Source: DATARH01 sp035648415
GTDB taxonomy: Bacteria > Pseudomonadota > Alphaproteobacteria > ATCC43930 > CGMCC-115725
Direction: 5' to 3'
Assembly (NCBI GenBank): GCA_035648415.1
Contig: DASRLO010000041.1
Coordinates: forward strand, 1-64,000
DNA: 64,000 bases
The notes below the pieces were generated by a model that did no database searches, was not told the DNA's origin, and saw nothing but the letters and a program-made list of their open reading frames with translations. Positions 41,997 to 49,393 of the stretch are shown here, in pieces. The translations under genes and the position numbers were made by a program. Every line of letters begins with the position of its first letter. The stretch's first letter is position 1.

Positions 41997-43667
41997 ATGA
42001 ACGCGACCCTCACCCTCGTCGATCTCGCCGGTACGATCGCGCTCCTGCTGTGGGGCGTGCACATGGTGCAGACCGGCATCCAGCGCGCTTTCGGGCCTAA
42101 TCTGCGGCGCATCCTCGGGCGCGCGTTTGGCGACCGGTTCCGCGCGTTCCTGGCCGGTCTCGGCGTCACCGCGATCCTGCAGAGCAGCACCGCGACCGGG
42201 CTGATGGCGGCGAGCTTCGCCGCCGGCGGGCTGGTCGATCTGGTGCCGGGGCTTGCGGTGATGCTCGGCGCCAATCTCGGCACGACCTTGATCGTCCAGG
42301 TGCTGTCGTTCGACGTCAGCCGCGTTGCGCCGCTCTTCGTGCTGATCGGCGTCGTGCTGTTCCGCCGCGGCACGCAATCGCGCCCGCGCGATATCGGCCG
42401 CGTCGCGATCGGGCTTGGGCTGATGCTCTTGGCGCTGCAACAGTTGTTGACCTTGGTCACGCCCTACGAAGACGTCCCGAGCTTGCGGCTGTTGCTGGGC
42501 GCCATCGCGACCCAGCCGCTGATCGACGTGATCCTCGCCGCCGCCCTGACCTGGGCGGCGCATTCGAGCGTCGCCACGGTGCTGCTCGTCGTCTCGTTCG
42601 CGGCGAAGGGCGTGGTGCCGCCCGAGGCGGCTTTTGCCTTGGTGCTCGGCGCCAATCTCGGCACCGCGCTCAACCCGCTGATCGAAGGCGCGGCCGGCGG
42701 CGACCCGGTCGCGAAGCGGCTGCCGGTCGGCAATCTGGTGAACCGGCTCGCCGGGATCGTGCTGGCGCTGGCGCTGCTCGGCCCGGTCAGTCGCTTCATG
42801 GTGACGATCGAGCCCGATGCGGCGCGCTCCGCCGCCGATTTCCATACCCTCTTCAATCTCGCGACGGCGGTGCTGTTTTTGCCGGTGCTGGGGCCGTTCG
42901 CGCGGCTGCTGGTCAAGGCGATCCCGGCGCGCGCCGCGCTTGCCGACCCGTCGCAGCCGATCTACCTCGACGAGGCGGCGCGCGAGATGCCGTCGATCGC
43001 GCTCGCCGGCGCGGCGCGCGAGGCGCTGCGCATGGCCGACGTGCTCGCCGAGATGCTGCGCGGCGCCTTCGACGCGCTCGACCGCGGCGACCGCAAGCGC
43101 CTTGCCGAAACCAAGCGCCTCGACACCGTGCTCGACCGCCTCAACAGCGCGATCAAGCAATATTTGACCGCGCTCGATCCCGACACGCTCGGCGCCGAGG
43201 ACGACCGGCGCCTCTCGGAGATTCTGGGTTTCGCGACCAATCTCGAGCACGCCGGCGACATCGTCTGCAAGGGGCTGATGGGGCTCGCCAGCAAGCGGCT
43301 GCGGCGCGGCCTTGCGTTTTCGGTCGAAGGCCAGTCCGAGATCCGGGCGATGCTGGAGCGCCTCGACGGCAATTTGCGCACCGCCGGCGCGGTGTTCATG
43401 ACCGATGATTCGCGCGCCGCACGGCGCCTTGTCGCCGAGGAGGAGGTGTTCCGCGACCTCGAGGCGCGCGCCACCGAGGCCCACTTCGCGCGCATCCGCG
43501 CCGGCCGCGTCGAGAGCCGCGAGACCAGCGCCCTCCACCTCGACGTGCTGCGCGACTTGAAGCGCATCAACGGCCACCTGACCGCGGCGGCCGACCCGGT
43601 GCTCGACCGCACCGGCGAATTGCTGCCCAGCCGCCTGCGACAGGACGCTCCGGCGGACGAGGCTTAG
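41997..43667 (+). CDS. Na/Pi cotransporter family protein (NptA/YjbB-like)
   Basis: 556 residues. Two inverted PNaS repeats: LLLWGVHMVQTGIQRAFGP, then ILQSSTATGLMAASFAAGGL and VMLGANLGTTLIVQVLSF; second copy WAAHSSVATVLLVVSFAAKG and LVLGANLGTALNPLIEGAAG. QSS and HSS are the sodium/phosphate sites. A PhoU-like helical domain occupies residues from about 345 to the end. Inner membrane. ATG at 41997 after GGGAGGAGC; upstream Met codons have no ribosome site. Confidence 0.9.
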   Translation: MNATLTLVDLAGTIALLLWGVHMVQTGIQRAFGPNLRRILGRAFGDRFRAFLAGLGVTAILQSSTATGLMAASFAAGGLVDLVPGLAVMLGANLGTTLIVQVLSFDVSRVAPLFVLIGVVLFRRGTQSRPRDIGRVAIGLGLMLLALQQLLTLVTPYEDVPSLRLLLGAIATQPLIDVILAAALTWAAHSSVATVLLVVSFAAKGVVPPEAAFALVLGANLGTALNPLIEGAAGGDPVAKRLPVGNLVNRLAGIVLALALLGPVSRFMVTIEPDAARSAADFHTLFNLATAVLFLPVLGPFARLLVKAIPARAALADPSQPIYLDEAAREMPSIALAGAAREALRMADVLAEMLRGAFDALDRGDRKRLAETKRLDTVLDRLNSAIKQYLTALDPDTLGAEDDRRLSEILGFATNLEHAGDIVCKGLMGLASKRLRRGLAFSVEGQSEIRAMLERLDGNLRTAGAVFMTDDSRAARRLVAEEEVFRDLEARATEAHFARIRAGRVESRETSALHLDVLRDLKRINGHLTAAADPVLDRTGELLPSRLRQDAPADEA

Positions 43668-44255
43668 CTACTCCGCCGCCTCGTCGACCACGAGCCTGCC
43701 GTCGTCGTCGACCGCGAGCCCGGTCTGGCGCGCCGCGTCGATCACCGAGGGGTGCCAATCGACCTTGCCCGGGTCGGGGCCGCCGACCACCGCGATCAGC
43801 GTCGCCTCGGGATCGTCGCCGCCGTTGCGGAAGCCGCGATAGATGCCGATCGGCACGTTGACGATGTCGCCCGGCTGCAAGGTCACCACCCGCTCGCTGT
43901 CGCCCTCCAGCCAGAACACCTCCCACGGTCCCTTGACCGCGATGAACACTTCCTCGGTCGGGTGGCGGTGCAGCGCGGCGCCGTGGCCCTTTGGCGTGTT
44001 GCGCACATAGGTCACCGCGAACCCGTGCGCCGGCGCGCCGATCTTTGGCGCGAGACGCGGGTCCTTCATGTTCTCGACCACGCCCATGCCGATGATGTTG
44101 ATGATCTCGCGCTGGTAGCCCGGGATGCGCTGGTCGAGAAAGGCAAGGTCGGAGCCTTGCATCGCCGCGAGCCGGGCGATGTTGTTGCGCTCCATCTCCG
44201 CCGCCGACACGGTCGGCGCGGGTTTGCCTTGCAGCCGGGGATCGACGTAAGCCAT
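43668..44255 (-). CDS. Cupin domain protein
   Basis: 195 residues with one cupin barrel in the second half: YVRNTPKGHGAALHRHPTEE carries the metal-binding His pair and Glu, and LQPGDIVNVPIGIYRGFRNG forms the second motif. N-terminal ~70 residues (MERNNIARLAAMQGSDLAFL) are an extra helical part. Metal-dependent enzyme or sugar-binding regulator; not assigned. GGAGGAGA before the ATG. Its stop abuts the stop of the transporter gene with no gap. Confidence 0.82.
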   Translation of the reverse strand: MAYVDPRLQGKPAPTVSAAEMERNNIARLAAMQGSDLAFLDQRIPGYQREIINIIGMGVVENMKDPRLAPKIGAPAHGFAVTYVRNTPKGHGAALHRHPTEEVFIAVKGPWEVFWLEGDSERVVTLQPGDIVNVPIGIYRGFRNGGDDPEATLIAVVGGPDPGKVDWHPSVIDAARQTGLAVDDDGRLVVDEAAE

Positions 44256-44279
44256 GGCAATCTCCTCCCTCGATGAAAC

Positions 44280-44840
44280 CTATCGGTTGGTGAAATAGTC
44301 CGGCAGTTCGGCCAGCGCCGGGTTTTTGCGGTCCTTGTCGGACAATACCGGCTCGCGCTCGCCGAGCCGCCAGTCGATGCCGAGCGTCGGATCGTCCCAC
44401 AACAACCCGCGATCGTTCTCCGGCGAATAGTGGTTGTTGACCTTGTAGATCACCGTGCTGTTCGGCTCCAGCGTGCGGAACCCGTGCGCGAACCCTTCCG
44501 GCACCAGAAGCTGGTTGCCCTCGGCGGCGCTCAGCACCACCGCGACATGCTTGCCGAAATGCGGCGACCCCCGGCGGATATCGACCGCGACATCGAGGAT
44601 CGACCCGGCGACGACCCGCACCAGCTTGGCCTGCGCCATCGGCGGGGTCTGAAAATGCAGCCCGCGCAGCACGCCGGCCGCGGCCGACATCGACTGGTTG
44701 TCCTGGACGAAGCGGATGTCGATGCCGGCCTCGCGCAGCGCATCGTCGCGATAAACCTCGGAGAAATAGCCGCGCGCGTCGCCGTGGCGGACCGGCTGGA
44801 TCAGCTTCACGCCGGGAAGCGTGGTATCGGTGATCTGCAT
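44280..44840 (-). CDS. rfbC: RmlC, dTDP-4-dehydrorhamnose 3,5-epimerase
   Basis: 186 residues. Motifs: PVRHGDARGYFSEVYRDDAL, FVQDNQSMSAAAGVLRGLHF with the active-site His, AVDIRRGSPHFGKHVAVVLS, PEGFAHGFRTLEPNSTVIYK with the Tyr/His pair, DRGLLWDDPTLGIDW. Makes dTDP-L-rhamnose precursor. The other rml genes are not in the window. Confidence 0.95.
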   Translation of the reverse strand: MQITDTTLPGVKLIQPVRHGDARGYFSEVYRDDALREAGIDIRFVQDNQSMSAAAGVLRGLHFQTPPMAQAKLVRVVAGSILDVAVDIRRGSPHFGKHVAVVLSAAEGNQLLVPEGFAHGFRTLEPNSTVIYKVNNHYSPENDRGLLWDDPTLGIDWRLGEREPVLSDKDRKNPALAELPDYFTNR

Positions 44841-44906
44841 GCTGTGATCCTGCCGGCCCTCCGGCCCAGCTTGCCGCAGCGCCGCGCTCTATGCCAGTCT
44901 CGGCCG

Positions 44907-45893
44907 ATGCGACCGTCGAATTATTACGCCGCGCCGGGCTTCGAGCGCGCCGGGCTCAGGCGCCGCGACGCCGAGTGGATCCGGGCGCGGGCGGCCGATA
45001 CGGGCTCGCAATTCGTGCCGGTCTGGCGCAGCCAGAACCTGGTTCTCGACGTCGCCGGCGAGCCGCGCGCCATCGTGCTCGGCCCCGACCACGCGACGGT
45101 GCTCCTGGGCGAGGGCGACGCCGAGGCGCATCTCGCGCATGGCCGCCTGGTGTTCCTCGGCGAGATCGAGGCGCGCGCGCATTTCGCGGTCGATCTGTCG
45201 GGGATCGAAGCGCCGCTCGACGTGCTGGCATCGCCCGCCCTGGCCGCCAGCGGCATCGCGGCGGCGGGCGCCCGCTTCGCCGATCTGCGCCAGCTCGCGG
45301 GCCGGCTGGCGCGGCACGAGGGGGCGCTGCTCGCCTTCGCCCGCGCGATGGTGTGGTGGCATTCGCGGCACCGCTTCTGCGGCCTTTGCGGCAGTCCGAC
45401 GCTGTCCGAGGAGGCCGGCCATATGCGCCGCTGCACCAACCCCGACTGCAAGGCGATGCACTTCCCGCGCACCGACCCGGCGGTGATCATGCTGGTCAGC
45501 GACGGCGAGCGCGCGCTGCTCGGCCGCAACAAGAATTTCCCGCCGGGCATGTATTCGACCCTCGCCGGTTTTGTCGAGCCGGGCGAGAGCCTCGAGGACG
45601 CGGTCGCCCGCGAGGTGCGCGAGGAGACCGCGATCGAAATCGGCCTCGTCACCTACCATTCGTCGCAGCCGTGGCCGTTCCCGGCCAACATCATGCTGGG
45701 CTTCCACGCCGAGGCCGCGACGCGCGACATCACCGTCGATTACGGCGAGCTCGAAGACGCCAAATGGTTCGAGCGCGACTGGCTGCTGGCGCATGCCGAC
45801 GACAACAGCTTCCGGCTGCCGCGCCTCGACTCGATCGCCCGCCGGCTGGTCGAGGATTGGCTGCACCGCCGCGCCGGCCCCGGCTCCGCGTAA
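44907..45893 (+). CDS. nudC: NudC, NAD(+) diphosphatase / NAD-cap hydrolase
   Basis: 328 residues. N-terminal domain, then a zinc ribbon RFCGLCGSPT...RRCTNPDCKAMHFPR, then the NUDIX box GFVEPGESLEDAVAREVREE, and the NudC signature SQPWPFPANIMLGF. In the NUDIX box the usual EExGU reads EETAI, with Ala in place of Gly. Hydrolyses NAD(H) and removes NAD caps from RNA. Start at 44907 by length and family. Confidence 0.94.
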   Translation: MRPSNYYAAPGFERAGLRRRDAEWIRARAADTGSQFVPVWRSQNLVLDVAGEPRAIVLGPDHATVLLGEGDAEAHLAHGRLVFLGEIEARAHFAVDLSGIEAPLDVLASPALAASGIAAAGARFADLRQLAGRLARHEGALLAFARAMVWWHSRHRFCGLCGSPTLSEEAGHMRRCTNPDCKAMHFPRTDPAVIMLVSDGERALLGRNKNFPPGMYSTLAGFVEPGESLEDAVAREVREETAIEIGLVTYHSSQPWPFPANIMLGFHAEAATRDITVDYGELEDAKWFERDWLLAHADDNSFRLPRLDSIARRLVEDWLHRRAGPGSA

Positions 45894-45896
45894 GGA

Positions 45897-47558
45897 TCAG
45901 CGCGATTTCAGCGGCGATGCGCCGGGTCGCTTGAGGATCGGGATCATCAGCAACCCGATAAGGAAGATCCCGGCGATCAACAGCATCACGTCGTTGAAGG
46001 TCAGCACCAGCGCCTCGCGTTGGACGATCCCGGCCAGCACCTTGATCGCGGCGGGCGTGCCGCCGGCGGCGAAATGCGGGTCGAAGCGGCTGGTCTGCGT
46101 GTCGATAAAATGCTGCACCGCCGGGCGCGCCGGGTTGACGCTTTCGATCAGCCGGTTCCAGTGGAAATGCAGCCGGTCGTTCATCACCGTGCCGAGCCCG
46201 GCGAGCCCGATCGCGCCGCCGAGGTTGCGCATCAAATTGTAGAGCCCGGCCGAACTGCGCAGGAGCTCGGGCGGCAGGCTGCCGAGCGAGATCAGGTTGG
46301 CCGGCAGGAAGCAGAACATCAGCGCCACGCCGCGCAGCATCTGCGGCACCAGCAATTCGCCGAAGCCGGCCTGGTTGGTGAGCCCGGCGGTCAGGTACAT
46401 CGCGGTCATGAAGAGGCACATGCCGATCACCAGCATGAGCCGCAGGTCGATCTTGCGCGCGATGATGGTGGTGAACGGCGAGACGCAGATCTGGGTGCAG
46501 CCGGTGACGACGACGGTCATGCCGATCTGCAGGCTCGAAAATCCGCGCACCTGGGCGAGGAACAGCGGCACGATGTAGGTGCCGCAATAGAGCCCGATGC
46601 CGACGACAAAGCTGTAGAACGAGCCCATCGCGAAATTGCGGATGCGAAAGGCGTGCAACGAGACGATCGGCTGGTGGTAGGTCAACACCCGCCAGAAGAA
46701 CAGCCCGGCCGACACCGCCGAGACCACCGCGGCGCCGAGGATCGTGTCGTCGGAGAACCAATCCCAGCGCGGCCCCTCCTCGAGCGCGTATTCGAGGCAG
46801 CCGAGAAACAGCGCCATCAGGACGAGGCCGGGCAGGTCGAAGGCGGGCAGCAGCGACCAGTTCGGCTTGTCGACGTCGATCAGGCACCACACCGTCGCGG
46901 CGACGAACACGCCCGGCACGATGTTGACGAGAAACAGCCAGTGCCACGAATAGGTGTCGGTCAGGTAGCCGCCGACCGTCGGGCCGACCGTCGAGGACAG
47001 ATTGAGGATCAGCGAGACCAGCACCATGACGACCGCGAGCTGACGCGGCGGGAATATCGTGTAAATGACCGGAAACACGGTCGGGATCATTGCGCCGCCG
47101 AGAAACCCCTGCATCACCCGGAACACGATCATCGCGCCGAGGCTCGTCGCGGTGGCGCAGAGCGCGCTGGCGATCGTAAAGCCCACGGTCGAGGCGACAA
47201 ACAGCACCCGGGTCGACATCAGCCGCGACAGCGTGCCCGACAGCGGGATCATCACCACTTCGGCGATCAGGTACGAGGTCTGCACCCAGCTGATCTCGTC
47301 GGCGCTCGCCGACAGCCCGCCCTGGATCTGGGTCAGCGAGCTGGTGACGATCTGGATGTCCAGGAGCGCCATGAACATGCCGAAGACCATGGCGAGCACG
47401 CCGGCCCACTGGCGCAATGAGGCCGGCCGCACCGGCGGGTCGTGCGCGGCGGCGCTCGCCGGTGGCCCCTGCGGCGCCGCAGGGGCGGGGGCGGCCTCGG
47501 ATGGAGCCGGCGCGGCGCGCGGGCCGCGCACGCGGCGCAGCGACGGGATCAGCGTCAC
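45897..47558 (-). CDS. DHA2-family MFS efflux transporter (EmrB-like)
   Basis: About 553 residues, 14 membrane helices. TM1 block GVLAMVFGMFMALLDIQIVT, motif A LSGTLSRLMSTRVLFVAST, motif C region STVGPTVGGYLTD. N-terminus is a Pro/Ala-rich cytosolic arm. The start is uncertain: GTG at 47558 lies 10 bp after the HlyD stop; the open frame reaches a TTG at 47612 inside the HlyD gene. With the adjacent membrane-fusion protein it would form an EmrAB-type drug pump. Controlled by the TetR operator upstream of the pair. Confidence 0.9.
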   Translation of the reverse strand: MTLIPSLRRVRGPRAAPAPSEAAPAPAAPQGPPASAAAHDPPVRPASLRQWAGVLAMVFGMFMALLDIQIVTSSLTQIQGGLSASADEISWVQTSYLIAEVVMIPLSGTLSRLMSTRVLFVASTVGFTIASALCATATSLGAMIVFRVMQGFLGGAMIPTVFPVIYTIFPPRQLAVVMVLVSLILNLSSTVGPTVGGYLTDTYSWHWLFLVNIVPGVFVAATVWCLIDVDKPNWSLLPAFDLPGLVLMALFLGCLEYALEEGPRWDWFSDDTILGAAVVSAVSAGLFFWRVLTYHQPIVSLHAFRIRNFAMGSFYSFVVGIGLYCGTYIVPLFLAQVRGFSSLQIGMTVVVTGCTQICVSPFTTIIARKIDLRLMLVIGMCLFMTAMYLTAGLTNQAGFGELLVPQMLRGVALMFCFLPANLISLGSLPPELLRSSAGLYNLMRNLGGAIGLAGLGTVMNDRLHFHWNRLIESVNPARPAVQHFIDTQTSRFDPHFAAGGTPAAIKVLAGIVQREALVLTFNDVMLLIAGIFLIGLLMIPILKRPGASPLKSR

Positions 47559-47568
47559 GTGAGGTTCG

Positions 47569-48666
47569 TCATTTCGCGCCGGTCGCGGGGCGCGCTTGCG
47601 CCGCACCGGCAATGCCGCCCTCGGCGGTCGCGCTGCCTTTGGCGCGGGTATCGATCGTGACCACGACAGAAAGGCCGGGACGCAGCAGCGACGCCAGCGG
47701 TCCGTTTTCCGGCACCGAGATGCGCACCGGCACGCGCTGCACGATCTTGGTGAAATTGCCGGTGGCGTTGTCGGGCGGCAGCAACGAGAACTCGGCGCCG
47801 CTCGCCGGCGCGAAGCTCTCGATGTGACCCTCGATCGCCTGGTCGGGATAGGCGTCGACCGAGATTTCCGCCAGTTGCCCGGGGCGCATAAAGGTCAGCT
47901 GTGTCTCCTTGAAGTTGGCGGTGACATAGACCAGCGGCAGCGGCACCAGCGACAGGAGCTGCGTTCCCGGCTTGACGTATTGCCCGGTCTGCCCGGCGCG
48001 GTTGCCGGCGATGCCGTCGACCGGGGCGCGGATCACGGTGTCGTCGAGGTCGTTTTGCGCGAGCTGCAGCGTGGCGTGCGCTTGCATCAGTCGCGCCTCC
48101 TCCTCGCGCTTTTGCGCCGCGATCACCGCGAGCTGCTGTTTCTCGGCCTCGAACGCGGCTTTCGCCTTGAGCAGATTGGCCGCCGCCTTTGTCGCGTCGG
48201 CCTCGGCGGTCTCGAAGCGCTGCTTGGTCGCCACTTCGCTGGTCATCAGCGAGACATACCGCTTCTTGTCGAGATCGGCGCGGCTGACCTCGGCTTCGGC
48301 GGATTGGACCATCGCCGCTGCCTGGTTGATCATCGCCTCCTGGTAATCGTGCCGGGTGGCGAACGTGGCGACCATCGCCTCCTCGCTGGCGACCGCCGCC
48401 GAACCCTGCGCGACCTTCGCCGCGAAGTCGGTGTCGTCGATTACGAACAGCACCTGGCCGGCCTTGACGTGCTGGTTGTCCTGGACGCGCACCTCCTTGA
48501 TGTAGCCTTCGATTTTCGGACTGATCAGCGAGATGTCGCTCGCGACATAGGCGTCGTCGGTCGATTGCTGGAAGCGCCAGACATGCCACCATTGCCAGCC
48601 GCCATAGGCCGCCGCCGCCAGCACCAGGATCGGCGCCAAAACCAGAAGCTTCGTGCGCATGCCCAA
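47569..48666 (-). CDS. HlyD/EmrA-family membrane fusion protein
   Basis: 365 residues. One N-terminal helix (LLVLAPILVLAAAAYGGW), then DAYVASDISLISPKIEGYIK (first lipoyl half), a long coiled hairpin (about 90-210), VIRAPVDGIAGNRAGQTGQY (second lipoyl half) and beta barrel (YVTANFKETQLTFMRPGQ). Periplasmic adaptor linking the MFS pump to an outer-membrane channel. First gene of the efflux operon, divergent from tetR. Confidence 0.93.
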   Translation of the reverse strand: MGMRTKLLVLAPILVLAAAAYGGWQWWHVWRFQQSTDDAYVASDISLISPKIEGYIKEVRVQDNQHVKAGQVLFVIDDTDFAAKVAQGSAAVASEEAMVATFATRHDYQEAMINQAAAMVQSAEAEVSRADLDKKRYVSLMTSEVATKQRFETAEADATKAAANLLKAKAAFEAEKQQLAVIAAQKREEEARLMQAHATLQLAQNDLDDTVIRAPVDGIAGNRAGQTGQYVKPGTQLLSLVPLPLVYVTANFKETQLTFMRPGQLAEISVDAYPDQAIEGHIESFAPASGAEFSLLPPDNATGNFTKIVQRVPVRISVPENGPLASLLRPGLSVVVTIDTRAKGSATAEGGIAGAAQARPATGAK

Positions 48667-48692
48667 AAGGTCGCTTACGCCGCTTAAATTAG

Positions 48693-48707
48693 ACTGAACG
48701 GTTCAGT
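48693..48707. promoter_or_regulatory. TetR-type operator between efflux operon and regulator
   Basis: ACTGAAC G GTTCAGT, a perfect 7-1-7 inverted repeat, 27 bp before the HlyD gene and 44 bp before the tetR gene. Its place in the 84-bp divergent region fits repression of the efflux operon and autorepression. Confidence 0.65.
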
Positions 48708-48750
48708 TCAGCCTTGGCAACATGAAAGCCGGGGTACATGCTGTCAAGCG

Positions 48751-49392
48751 ATGAGCGCGACAGACGCCAGTATCGCTGTCCCGACGGGGCCGACGGGCAA
48801 GGCCGAGAGCATTCTCGCGGCGGCGCGGCGGACGTTTCTCGCCAGCGGGTTCGGCGCGGTCAGCATGGATACGATCGCGCGCGAGGCCGGCGCCTCGAAG
48901 GCGACGCTCTACGCTTATTTCTCGAGCAAGGAGGAGTTGTTCGGCGCGGTGGTGGCGCATGAGGGCGAGCGTTATTTCAGCGGCTTCTCGGCGCGCGAGC
49001 TCGATCCGCGCAAGGTCGAGGCGTCGCTGACCGAGATCGCCCGCCGCTTCCTCGAACTCGTGCTGTCGCCAGACGCGATCGCCGTCAACCGCATCACCAT
49101 CGCCGAGGCGGTGCGGTTCCCGCAGCTCGGCGAGGTCTTCTGGCGCGCCGGACCCGAGCGCACCCGCAGCCAGATCGAGGCATTCCTGCGCCGCGCCATG
49201 GATGCGGGGACGCTCGGCATAACCGATGCGCGGCTCGCCGCCGAACAGTTCATCGCGCTGTTGCGCGGCGACATCCATCTGCGCCAGCTGCTGCGCCTCG
49301 ACACGGTCGTCGGCGCGGCCGAATTGGACGCGGCGGCGAACGGCGCCGTCGCGACGTTTCTCAAGGCTTTCGGGGTGGTCGGAGCCGATTAG
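48751..49392 (+). CDS. TetR/AcrR-family regulator
   Basis: 213 residues. HTH: AESILAAARRTFLASGFGAV then TIAREAGASKATLYAYFSSK, the standard TetR N-terminal domain; C-terminal part (FLELVLSPDAIAVNRITIAE) is the AefR-like ligand domain. Divergent from the efflux genes, and followed after one base by the molybdopterin hydroxylase gene, which may share its transcript. Confidence 0.93.
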   Translation: MSATDASIAVPTGPTGKAESILAAARRTFLASGFGAVSMDTIAREAGASKATLYAYFSSKEELFGAVVAHEGERYFSGFSARELDPRKVEASLTEIARRFLELVLSPDAIAVNRITIAEAVRFPQLGEVFWRAGPERTRSQIEAFLRRAMDAGTLGITDARLAAEQFIALLRGDIHLRQLLRLDTVVGAAELDAAANGAVATFLKAFGVVGAD

Positions 49393-49393
49393 C

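Noticed and set aside
44430..44906. Extended N-terminus of nudC into rmlC
   Set aside because: Antisense to rmlC; family start fits 44907.
47559..47612. TTG at 47612 as start of the MFS transporter
   Set aside because: Lies deep inside the HlyD gene; GTG at 47558 just after the HlyD stop is more likely, though it too lacks a strong ribosome site.
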